Source: CAZSTA01 sp964609495 [NCBI: uncultured bacterium]
GTDB taxonomy: Bacteria; CAZSTA01
Direction of reading: 5' to 3'
Assembly: GCA_964609495.1 (NCBI GenBank)
Contig: CAZSTA010000074.1
Coordinates: forward strand, 1 to 15,927
Length of the DNA stretch: 15,927 nt
Part shown: piece by piece, positions 7,813 through 14,798 of the stretch
Numbering within the stretch: position 1 is the first letter of the stretch
Layout of the letters: each line of letters begins with the position of its first letter
Translations under genes and position numbers: made by a program
The notes under the pieces: generated by a model
Databases searched by the model: none
What the model saw: the letters and a program-made list of their open reading frames with translations, nothing else
What the model was told of the DNA's origin: nothing

Positions 7813-9267
7813 GTGGCGGAATACAAAGCTAACATCGCGTTGGAAGTTCATTGTCATATTACAACTCGAAGTAAGATGTTCTGTTCATGTCAGGCGGATT
7901 ATTATGGGGCTGAACCTAATACCCATACCTGTCCGGTCTGTTTGGGATTACCAGGCTCTCTGCCAGTTATCAATAGAAAGGCGATCGAGAATTGTATCAA
8001 ACTAGCCTTGGCTCTCAACTGCGAGATCGCAGATTATGCTAGATTTCATCGAAAGAACTATTACTATCCTGATCTTCCCAAGAACTATCAAATTTCTCAA
8101 TACGATCTCCCTCTATCCCGAGGAGGATACCTGGATATCCAAACGAATGGCAACATTAGAAGGATAAGGATCAGAAGAGTCCATATAGAGGAGGATACTG
8201 GAAAATCTATTCATCCGGAGAATCTGGATGCCGATTACTCTCTAGTAGATTATAATCGCTGTGGAATACCGCTGGCTGAGGTAGTAACTGAACCAGATAT
8301 CACCACTCCCGAGGAGGCCGCCGCGTTTATGTATAAATTGCGGAGCATCCTCCAGTATCTAGGAGTCAGCAGTGGCGATATGGAGAAAGGAGCTATGCGC
8401 GCCGATGTCAATATCTCCATAAGACCAGCAGATAGCGAGGAGTTGGGGGTCAAGACGGAGATCAAAAATTTGAACTCGGCGAAGGCGGCTCAGAAGGCTC
8501 TGGAAGAGGAGTTCGAGCGTCAAACGAAATTATCGAGGTCTGGAGAGAGGGTGGCTCAGGTGACTCTCGACTGGGACGCAACAACTAATCGGCTTACGGT
8601 GTTGAGGAGCAAGGAATATGCTCATGACTACCGCTACTTTATCGAGCCAGATTTAGTTCCTCTGACCTTAGATTCGGATTGGGTAGAGGAGTTAAGGAAG
8701 AGCTTGCCTGAACTTCCCACAGCCCGTCGAGAACGCTTCATATCTCAATATGGTATTCCCCCGTATGATGCCGAGGTGATAACTGCTTCTAAAGCTTTAG
8801 GAGATTTCTTCGAGAAATGCGCCAGTCAATATAGGGATGCTAAGGCGGTCAGTAACTGGGTTATGGGCGATCTGCTCTATCACCTCAAACAAAACGATAT
8901 GGAGATCGAGGATTGTCGGATAGCTCCAGCCCAGTTAGTGGCGATGCTTAAACTACTCGATGAGGGAGTGATAAACAGCAAGATAGCTAAGATAGTCTTC
9001 GAGGAGATGTTTGATTCTGGCAGAGATCCCCAGGTGATCGTCGAGGAAAAAGGATTGGTGCAGATCTCCGATGAGAAGGCCTTACAGGAGATGGTCGATA
9101 AAGTTGTTGCCGAGAATCCCGAATCGGCAGAGGCCTTCTTAGATGGAAAGAAGCGCGCTCTCAACTACTTAGTAGGTCAAATAATGAAGATGACTAGGGG
9201 AAAAGCGAAACCTGATTTAGCGAGTAAGCTTATCAGGGATGCTATAGAGAAACGATCAGATGGTTAG
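7813..9267 (+). CDS. gatB: Aspartyl/glutamyl-tRNA(Asn/Gln) amidotransferase subunit B
   Basis: The 484 residues from GTG 7813 cover a full-length GatB. This subunit binds misacylated Glu-tRNA(Gln) or Asp-tRNA(Asn), phosphorylates the acyl group and accepts ammonia from GatA. Visible marks are A-L-E-V-H near 9-13, the zinc site Cys24, Cys26, Cys40 and Cys43 (C-x-C and C-P-V-C), H-R-K-N-Y-Y-Y-P-D-L-P-K at 79-90, H-I-E-E-D-T-G-K-S, M-E-K-G-A-M-R-A-D-V-N, and the C-terminal YqeY-like tail ending G-K-A-K-P-D. The usual V-Q after E-V-H reads C-H here. An in-frame ATG at 7741 would add 24 residues overlapping the previous gene, which is unlikely. gatA and gatC are not in the window, so the operon is split or lies elsewhere. 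The next gene starts 15 nt downstream. Confidence 0.96.
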   Translation: MAEYKANIALEVHCHITTRSKMFCSCQADYYGAEPNTHTCPVCLGLPGSLPVINRKAIENCIKLALALNCEIADYARFHRKNYYYPDLPKNYQISQYDLPLSRGGYLDIQTNGNIRRIRIRRVHIEEDTGKSIHPENLDADYSLVDYNRCGIPLAEVVTEPDITTPEEAAAFMYKLRSILQYLGVSSGDMEKGAMRADVNISIRPADSEELGVKTEIKNLNSAKAAQKALEEEFERQTKLSRSGERVAQVTLDWDATTNRLTVLRSKEYAHDYRYFIEPDLVPLTLDSDWVEELRKSLPELPTARRERFISQYGIPPYDAEVITASKALGDFFEKCASQYRDAKAVSNWVMGDLLYHLKQNDMEIEDCRIAPAQLVAMLKLLDEGVINSKIAKIVFEEMFDSGRDPQVIVEEKGLVQISDEKALQEMVDKVVAENPESAEAFLDGKKRALNYLVGQIMKMTRGKAKPDLASKLIRDAIEKRSDG

Positions 9268-9282
9268 AGAGGGGTAGATAAG

Positions 9283-10050
9283 ATGGCTCTAGGAGAAGAA
9301 CCTGAGCTGGAAGAACATAAAATTGAAGATAAGCAAGAGCCTCCTTGGAGTATAGGGGATGCAGTGATAATACTATTCTGTTGGATATTCTTCTCAAGCC
9401 TTGTCTCAACCTTCATCGACGTGGAGAGGAACATCTTCTCCTTTTTCCTCTTTGGTTTCCTCCAAGCCCTTATTCTAGTTGCTTTGGTAATCATCGTTGC
9501 CACGGGCCTCAGGAGGGGAAGCCTACCGGAGCTAGGACTGCGCTTCGATAACTTTCTAGCCAATTTGGGATTGGGGATTATAGGCTATGCGGTTATCTTC
9601 CTAGCTATAGTGATAGGAGCTACTATTATCATCGCTATTCTAGCGATGATAGGAGGGCTTCTGAAGGTAGATCTTATCGAGATATATCAAAGGATGAATA
9701 CCACTCCTCCCCTCATAAAGGAGATAATCTCCGCTCACTCCTCACCCTTGGATATAGCGATACTCCTGATAGTAACTTCCCTCTTCGCCCCTATCTCCGA
9801 GGAGTTATTCCTTCGAGGAATGGTATATCCTGCTCTCAAGGTTAAGGTGGATAAGAGGATGGCGATGTTCTTAAGCGCTTTGATCTTTGCTGCCATGCAT
9901 CTTAATATATTCGCTTTTATCCCCTTGACGATTCTAGGAATAGGATTAGCTTATCTTTATGAGAGGACTGGTTCTCTCCTATCCCCTATGGTCGTGCATT
10001 CTTTACAGAATATCGTAGCCACTATGTTGATTTTAGGTTCTCAATCTTAA
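9283..10050 (+). CDS. CPBP family intramembrane glutamic protease (CAAX protease/Abi family)
   Basis: The 255-residue membrane protein begins with a charged 20-residue cytoplasmic segment and has about seven or eight hydrophobic segments. The three family motifs are complete: E173-E174-x-x-x-R178 (E-E-L-F-L-R-G), F202-x-x-x-H206, and H239-x-x-x-N243. These form the active site of Rce1-type glutamate proteases. In bacteria such proteins take part in bacteriocin immunity, signal control or unknown membrane proteolysis, and the substrate cannot be inferred here. The gene starts 15 nt after gatB and is probably in the same transcript. The ATG at 9283 is preceded by a purine-rich GAGAGGGG stretch. 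Confidence 0.9.
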   Translation: MALGEEPELEEHKIEDKQEPPWSIGDAVIILFCWIFFSSLVSTFIDVERNIFSFFLFGFLQALILVALVIIVATGLRRGSLPELGLRFDNFLANLGLGIIGYAVIFLAIVIGATIIIAILAMIGGLLKVDLIEIYQRMNTTPPLIKEIISAHSSPLDIAILLIVTSLFAPISEELFLRGMVYPALKVKVDKRMAMFLSALIFAAMHLNIFAFIPLTILGIGLAYLYERTGSLLSPMVVHSLQNIVATMLILGSQS

Positions 10051-10066
10051 TTCCAATTACTACGAG

Positions 10067-10115
10067 AAAGGAAACTTTTGCCGGCAACAAAATTCTAAGG
10101 TAAAAAGTTTCCTTT
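10067..10115 (+). repeat. Intergenic palindromic repeat, copy 3
   Basis: AAAGGAAACTTTT (10067-10079) and AAAAGTTTCCTTT (10103-10115) are a perfect 13-bp inverted repeat around a 23-nt core that begins GCCGG and ends TAAGGTA. The orientation is the same as copy 2. It starts 16 nt after the CPBP stop. It is followed at once by AGGGGG, the likely SD of dnaE, so an RNA hairpin here would sit beside the dnaE ribosome site. Confidence 0.8.
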
Positions 10116-10132
10116 AGGGGGTTCCCGGAAAA

Positions 10133-13100
10133 ATGAGCAAGATAGATTTTGTTCACCTTCATGTTCATACTCAATATAGTCTCCTGGATGGCGCCTGTCG
10201 TCTGGAGGAGTTGATAGATAAAGCCATAGAATATGAGATGCCCGCCCTGGCTATCACTGATCATGGGGTTATGTATGGAGTCATAGATTTTTATAGTATG
10301 GCTAAGAAGAAGGGAATAAAGCCGATCATCGGCTGTGAGGTATATATTGTGCCGGATAGAAACAAGAGAAAAGGAGGGATGAACGAGAATAGATACCATC
10401 TGGTGCTATTATGCGAGAACGAGATCGGATATCGCAATCTATTGAAGTTGGTGACTAAATCCTCCTTAGAGAGCTTCTACTATAAACCTCGAGTTGACAA
10501 GCAATTATTATCCGAATACAGTGAGGGATTGATCGCCTTGAGCAGTTGTATGCAAGGCGAGGTCCCTCAACTTATTTTGAGCAAGAATATGAAGGGGGCT
10601 AAAAAAGCCGCTTTGGAATATCAAGAGATATATGGGAAGGGGAACTTCTTCCTAGAGCTTCAGGGGAATGGTCTGCCCGAGCAAGCCGATCTGAATCGGA
10701 GGTTGGTAGAGCTAGGAACTAAGCTCTCCATCCCCACGGTTGCAACTAACGATGTTCACTATCTGAGGAGGGAGGATAGCAGGGCGCATGATATCCTCCT
10801 CTGCATTCAGACGGGCAGTCATTTGGATGATCCCAATCGCCTTCGCTTTAAATCCGACCAGTTCTATTTCAAATCTCCTCAAGAGATGTTCGAGATATTT
10901 AAGGATATATCCGAAGGGGCGATCGCTAATACGGTTGAGATCGCGAAAAGGTGCAATTTGAAGATCGATTTCGGTGATATCCGCTTGCCCCGCTTCGATC
11001 CTCCTGAGGGGAAAAATATCAACGAGTATTTTCGAGAGCTGTGTGAGGAAGGCTTAAAGAGGCGATACTCTGAGATAACTCCCCAGATAAAAGAGAGATT
11101 AGAGTATGAGTTAAGTATTATCGGGGATATGGGTTATGTTCCTTACTTCCTGATCGTTTGGGATTTTATCCACTATGCCAGAGAAAAGGATATCCCGGTT
11201 GGTCCCGGGCGAGGCTCGGTAGCGGGAAGCTTGGTCTCTTATGCGCTGGGGATAACGAACATCGATCCTCTCAAATATAACTTGATATTCGAGAGATTCC
11301 TAAACCGAGAGAGGGTCGAGATGCCGGATATAGATACCGATATCTGCTTCGAGCGAAGAGGAGAGATAATCGAATACGTCACTAGAAAGTATGGGACAGA
11401 TCGAGTTGCTCAGATCATCACCTTCGGGACTATGGCGGCTCGCGCGGTGATCCGCGATGTTGGACGAGTGCTCTCTGTCCCCTACAAGGAAGTCGATCGC
11501 ATAGCTAAGTTGATCCCCTTCCGACCAGGAGTTAATATCACCATCAAGGATTCCTTAGATAATATTGCCGAATTAAGGGAGCTATATGAAGCGGATGATC
11601 GATATAGAGATCTCATTGATATCGCAATGGTGCTTGAAGGGTTAACGAGGCACGCCTCCACCCATGCTGCAGGAGTGGTCATCTCCCCCGAACCCTTGAC
11701 TAATTACGTTCCCCTCCAGAGAAGCACGGGAGGAGAGGAGGAGATGATAACCCAGGTAACTCAATGGACTATGGAGCCACTCGCCAAGATAGGGCTTCTG
11801 AAGATGGACTTTTTAGGTCTTAAGACCTTGACGGTTATAGCGAACACCGTCCAGCTTATCGAGAAGATTGAAGGCGAGAAAGTTGATATAGATTCGATCC
11901 CTATGGATGATGAGAAGACATTCCAGATGCTTCAGGAGGCGGAGACGACCGCGGTGTTCCAGCTAGAAAGCCCGAGGATGAGGGATATTGTGAGGAAGTT
12001 GAAGCCCACCAGATTTGAGGATCTCATCGCCTTAGTAGCCCTCTATCGCCCAGGGACGATCGGAAGTGGGATGATCGAGGATTTCATCGATCGCAAGCAC
12101 GGCTTGAAGAAGACCACTTATCAATATGGAGAGCTTGAGCCAGTTCTCGATCCCATCTTGAGGGAAACCTACGGAGTAATGGTCTATCAGGAACAGGTTA
12201 TGCAGATCGCGATAGCAATGGCCGGCTACACTATGGGACAGGCGGATGTCCTCCGGAAGGCGATGGGGAAGAAGATATCGGAGATTATGATGCAAGAGCG
12301 CGAATCGTTTGTTCAAGGGGCTATCCAGAGAGGATTTAAGAAGGAGGCGGCGAATTATATCTTCGATCAGATGGCTTATTTTGCTGGATATGGATTTAAT
12401 AAAGGTCATTCGGCAGTGTATGCCTTAATATCTTATCAGACCGCTTATCTAAAGGCTAACTATCCGGTGGAATATATGTCGGCAGTGCTCACCAACGAAA
12501 TGGGTGGAGCTCGTCTTGCCTCCTACATAAATGAATGCCGTCGTCTAGGGATAGATGTACTTCCCCCCGATGTAAATTCTAGCTTTGCTAATTTTACCGT
12601 TGTAGAGGATACCTCTCCCGTTCAAGGGGAGGAGAGGAAAACCAGTCCTAAGAGGACGATAAGATTTGGTTTAGCCGCAGTGAAGAACGTTGGTTTAGCC
12701 GCAGTGGAGGAGATCGTGAGAGCGCGTAAGGAGGGAGAAAAATTCTCCTCCCTCCTTGATTTCCTAACCCGAGTCGATCTTAGATTAGTAAATCGAAGGG
12801 CCGTGGAGAGCTTAATCAAATGCGGGGCTTTCGATTCTCTAGGAGTATATCGCTCTCAACTTCTGGAGATCCTTAATATCGCCCTACAACGCGCTCAGGC
12901 CAAGCAAAGGGATAAGGAGAAGGGACAAACCTCACTCCTCAGCCTCTTAGCGGAAAATACAGGCTTTGTGGAGAAGATAAAAAAGCCTGACATAGATGAA
13001 TTTCCTAGCCACAAATTATTAGCGATGGAAAAGGAACTAATGGGTTTCTATGTAAGTGGACATCCTCTCTCTCATATAGAGGCGGAGCTCAAGCGATTAG

Positions 13101-13618
13101 AGGCAACTCCAATCGAACAACTGATTGAGAAGGAAGACGGGAATGAAGCTACTATTGCTGGAGTGATCGAGTCTATCCGAACCAATCCGACCAGAAGTGG
13201 TTCGATGATGGCTTACGTTGAACTAGAGGATATGACCTCCTCAACCGAGGTTATACTCTTTCCTAATGCTTATTCTAAATACTCCGATCTACTAGAGAAG
13301 GGCCTAGTGATCTTGATCGCAGGCCATATTCAGAGCAATGAGGAGCGCTTCAGCTTCATAGCTGACGAGATCACAACTTCCGATCGTTTGCCCCAACGTA
13401 TGTTTATCGATATCGATGCGGATAGAACCGACGTAGAAGATCTATGTAAATTAAGGGATATACTACTTGAATATGGCGGTTCGAGTCCTGTATTTCTGAA
13501 TATAAAGGAGAATGATAAAGTAACCACTATATCTCTGAATTCACATCTCAATGTTAGGATATGTAAGGAATTAGAGGAAGAGGTTCAGCGTATCTGTCCG
13601 ATAGAAATTAGAGGATAG
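10133..13618 (+). CDS. dnaE: DNA polymerase III subunit alpha (replicative polymerase)
   Basis: The 1161 residues match a full-length DnaE, a C-family polymerase that copies the chromosome. Domains in order are PHP (1-280), palm (about 290-430 and 500-570), fingers with V-G-P-G-R-G-S at 356-362, helix-hairpin-helix (about 843-865), OB fold (about 1005-1085) and a C-terminal domain. The catalytic Asp residues are D399 and D401 (M-P-D-I-D-T-D) and D559 (K-M-D-F-L-G). The PHP ligands H10, H12, D19, H44, E69, H89, C139, D207 and H209 all seem present, unlike the degenerate PHP of E. coli. Between F-T-V-V (821-824) and I-R-F-G-L (843-847) there is an extra loop of roughly 14 residues coded by a GC-rich palindrome. 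The ATG at 10133 follows AGGGGG by 11 nt. A palindromic repeat lies just upstream. Confidence 0.97.
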   Translation: MSKIDFVHLHVHTQYSLLDGACRLEELIDKAIEYEMPALAITDHGVMYGVIDFYSMAKKKGIKPIIGCEVYIVPDRNKRKGGMNENRYHLVLLCENEIGYRNLLKLVTKSSLESFYYKPRVDKQLLSEYSEGLIALSSCMQGEVPQLILSKNMKGAKKAALEYQEIYGKGNFFLELQGNGLPEQADLNRRLVELGTKLSIPTVATNDVHYLRREDSRAHDILLCIQTGSHLDDPNRLRFKSDQFYFKSPQEMFEIFKDISEGAIANTVEIAKRCNLKIDFGDIRLPRFDPPEGKNINEYFRELCEEGLKRRYSEITPQIKERLEYELSIIGDMGYVPYFLIVWDFIHYAREKDIPVGPGRGSVAGSLVSYALGITNIDPLKYNLIFERFLNRERVEMPDIDTDICFERRGEIIEYVTRKYGTDRVAQIITFGTMAARAVIRDVGRVLSVPYKEVDRIAKLIPFRPGVNITIKDSLDNIAELRELYEADDRYRDLIDIAMVLEGLTRHASTHAAGVVISPEPLTNYVPLQRSTGGEEEMITQVTQWTMEPLAKIGLLKMDFLGLKTLTVIANTVQLIEKIEGEKVDIDSIPMDDEKTFQMLQEAETTAVFQLESPRMRDIVRKLKPTRFEDLIALVALYRPGTIGSGMIEDFIDRKHGLKKTTYQYGELEPVLDPILRETYGVMVYQEQVMQIAIAMAGYTMGQADVLRKAMGKKISEIMMQERESFVQGAIQRGFKKEAANYIFDQMAYFAGYGFNKGHSAVYALISYQTAYLKANYPVEYMSAVLTNEMGGARLASYINECRRLGIDVLPPDVNSSFANFTVVEDTSPVQGEERKTSPKRTIRFGLAAVKNVGLAAVEEIVRARKEGEKFSSLLDFLTRVDLRLVNRRAVESLIKCGAFDSLGVYRSQLLEILNIALQRAQAKQRDKEKGQTSLLSLLAENTGFVEKIKKPDIDEFPSHKLLAMEKELMGFYVSGHPLSHIEAELKRLEATPIEQLIEKEDGNEATIAGVIESIRTNPTRSGSMMAYVELEDMTSSTEVILFPNAYSKYSDLLEKGLVILIAGHIQSNEERFSFIADEITTSDRLPQRMFIDIDADRTDVEDLCKLRDILLEYGGSSPVFLNIKENDKVTTISLNSHLNVRICKELEEEVQRICPIEIRG
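12612..12637. repeat. GC-rich palindrome inside dnaE, possible inserted repeat element
   Basis: CCTCTCC (12612-12618) and GGAGAGG (12631-12637) are inverted, with a middle reading CGTTCAAGGGGA. The design resembles the hairpin after dnaE at 13646-13670 (CTCCC-TTGAC-GGGAG). It codes for the extra loop T-S-P-V-Q-G-E-E-R, which lies between two conserved DnaE blocks. This suggests in-frame insertion of a small repeat, but two copies are thin evidence. Confidence 0.45.
12666..12706. repeat. 17-bp direct repeat inside dnaE
   Basis: TTGGTTTAGCCGCAGTG occurs at 12666-12682 and again at 12690-12706, giving the doubled peptide G-L-A-A-V in the helix-hairpin-helix region (G-L-A-A-V-K-N-V-G-L-A-A-V-E-E). 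The first copy is the conserved one in DnaE. Confidence 0.85.
12728..12757. repeat. Perfect 10-bp inverted repeat inside dnaE
   Basis: AAGGAGGGAG (12728-12737) and CTCCCTCCTT (12748-12757) are exact complements around a 10-nt spacer. The coded peptide K-E-G-E-K-F-S-S-L-L-D-F is normal for DnaE, so the palindrome arises from codon choice. Confidence 0.75.
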
Positions 13619-13645
13619 AAATTGAGGTTTTCCGATTACCGAAGT

Positions 13646-13670
13646 TCCCCCTCCCTTGACGGGAGGGGGA
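13646..13670. repeat. Strong GC hairpin downstream of dnaE, possible terminator or dispersed repeat
   Basis: TCCCCCTCCC (13646-13655) and GGGAGGGGGA (13661-13670) form a perfect 10-bp stem with loop TTGAC, 27 nt after the dnaE stop. Only three T residues follow, so it is not a classic rho-independent terminator, though it could still stop transcription or block exonucleases. Similar hairpins are scattered as repeats in several bacterial genomes. Confidence 0.6.
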
Positions 13671-13690
13671 TTTAAGATAAGTTTAATAGT

Positions 13691-13700
13691 AGGAGGTGAT
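13691..13700 (+). promoter_or_regulatory. Ribosome binding site that fixes the MEMO-family start
   Basis: AGGAGGTGAT ends 3 nt before ATG 13704, giving near-perfect pairing with the anti-SD. It rules against the in-frame TTG at 13656, which lies in the hairpin loop. Confidence 0.82.
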
Positions 13701-13703
13701 CTT

Positions 13704-14555
13704 ATGTCTCCGCTCAGAAGAAGCGCGGTAGCAGGAAGATTTTACGCGGGAGATGCAGAATCCTTACGAGGACAATTAGAGGGATGTTTTGAACATCGAA
13801 ATGGACCGGGGAGGTTGCCGAAAGTAAATAAGGATGGACCTCGAAGGATCATAGGTATAGTAAGTCCTCACGCCGGATATATGTACTCGGGAATGGTGGC
13901 TGCTCATGGATTCTACAAGCTGGCTCAAGATGGAGTTCCCCAAGTGGCTGTTATCCTTGGACCTAACCATCAGTGGTTGGGGAGCGAGTTAGCGATCTAT
14001 GCTAAAGGCAGATGGGAAACCCCCCTAGGAGTGGTAAAGATCAATGAGAATATTGCGGCGAAGATCTTGGAGAAGACTAACATAGTCCAAGATGACGAAC
14101 GCGCTCATATTACAGAACATTCGCTGGAGGTTCAGCTTCCCTTCCTCCAATATATGTATGGTAATGATATAACCCTTGTGCCGATCTGTATGAGGCATCA
14201 GGGAGCGCAGGAGTGCTCGGAATTGGGAAAGGCGATAGCCGAGGCTATAGAAGGGGAAAATGCGGTGATCATTGCTAGTAGTGACTTTACTCACTATGAA
14301 ACCCAGGCCTCTGCGGAGAAGAAGGATGGGAGAGCGCTGGAGGAGATATTGAATATGAGGCCAGATGGATTGATAAACGTTGCCGCTAAATTCTCCATGT
14401 CTATGTGTGGAGTAGGACCGGTAGCCACTATGCTCTACTCAGCTAAGGAGTTGTCTGCTACGGGAGCGGAATTTCTGAAGTATGCTACCTCTGGAGATAT
14501 AACTGGAGATAGATATCAGGTGGTGGGATACGCATCAGTGGCTGTTAGCAAGTAG
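13704..14555 (+). CDS. amrB: MEMO1 family protein (AmmeMemoRadiSam system protein B)
   Basis: The 283 residues from ATG 13704 cover the whole MEMO domain, related in fold to class III extradiol dioxygenases and LigB. Motifs are R-R-S-A-V-A-G-R-F-Y near the N-terminus, P-H-A-G-Y-M-Y-S-G at 55-63, G-P-N-H-Q at 86-90, A-H-I-T-E-H-S-L-E-V-Q-L-P-F at 134-147, S-S-D-F-T-H-Y at 192-198 and C-G at 235-236. His56, His89 and Cys235 correspond to the metal-binding His49, His81 and Cys244 of human MEMO1. In bacteria it often neighbours an AMMECR1 protein and a radical SAM protein, neither of which is present here. The reaction is not established. A strong SD fixes the start, and it follows dnaE in the same direction after a hairpin. 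Confidence 0.92.
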   Translation: MSPLRRSAVAGRFYAGDAESLRGQLEGCFEHRNGPGRLPKVNKDGPRRIIGIVSPHAGYMYSGMVAAHGFYKLAQDGVPQVAVILGPNHQWLGSELAIYAKGRWETPLGVVKINENIAAKILEKTNIVQDDERAHITEHSLEVQLPFLQYMYGNDITLVPICMRHQGAQECSELGKAIAEAIEGENAVIIASSDFTHYETQASAEKKDGRALEEILNMRPDGLINVAAKFSMSMCGVGPVATMLYSAKELSATGAEFLKYATSGDITGDRYQVVGYASVAVSK

Positions 14556-14798
14556 CTGTCAACCGTCAACTGATTTAGAGGGGGGATCGAGAAGTCGTTT
14601 AAAGTCCCCTTTAGGGTCATAACACCTTAAAATGGAGAGCTAGAATCGGGATATTCTTCATAATATTTCAAAGTGGGAAATATCCCTGATACATAATAAA
14701 GAGAGAGCAGAAAAGGTATATTGGTCAAACCGCAAAATAGTCTATACTTCGTATTTCGGGCAAAAACTTGTAAGAATATAAAGGATTGATCGAATCTC
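14556..14798. other. Non-coding gap between the MEMO-family gene and the last gene
   Basis: This 243-nt stretch is AT-rich after its first 60 nt. It contains a weak G-rich/C-rich inverted pair (14580-14586 with 14605-14609), an inverted repeat GGGATATT (14648-14655) and AATATCCC (14679-14686), and a possible promoter TTGGTC-16 nt-TATACT (14721-14748). I see no convincing small gene in it. Confidence 0.5.
14721..14748 (+). promoter_or_regulatory. Possible promoter for the last membrane protein gene
   Basis: TTGGTC (14721-14726) and TATACT (14743-14748) are 16 nt apart. The -10 matches consensus at five of six bases, but the -35 keeps only TTG. It lies 50 nt before ATG 14799. Confidence 0.35.

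Noticed and set aside
9264-9563. 99-codon - strand ORF over the CPBP protease start
   Set aside because: Its Ser/Lys/Arg-rich composition is typical of a shadow, and the + strand gene has the three complete family motifs further along.
10022-10399. 125-codon ORF on the - strand across the dnaE start
   Set aside because: It is antisense to the conserved dnaE N-terminus, shows no recognisable motifs and reads through the palindromic repeat.
13656-13687. TTGACG as -35 of a promoter for the MEMO-family gene
   Set aside because: It is part of the hairpin loop, and no -10-like hexamer lies at a 16-18 nt spacing.
13656-13703. N-terminal extension of the MEMO-family gene from TTG 13656
   Set aside because: The TTG lies in the loop of a GC hairpin, while a near-perfect SD sits before ATG 13704, where the family's usual N-terminus begins.
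14561-14573. Short tandem GTCAAC
   Set aside because: Two six-base units are within chance and have no context.
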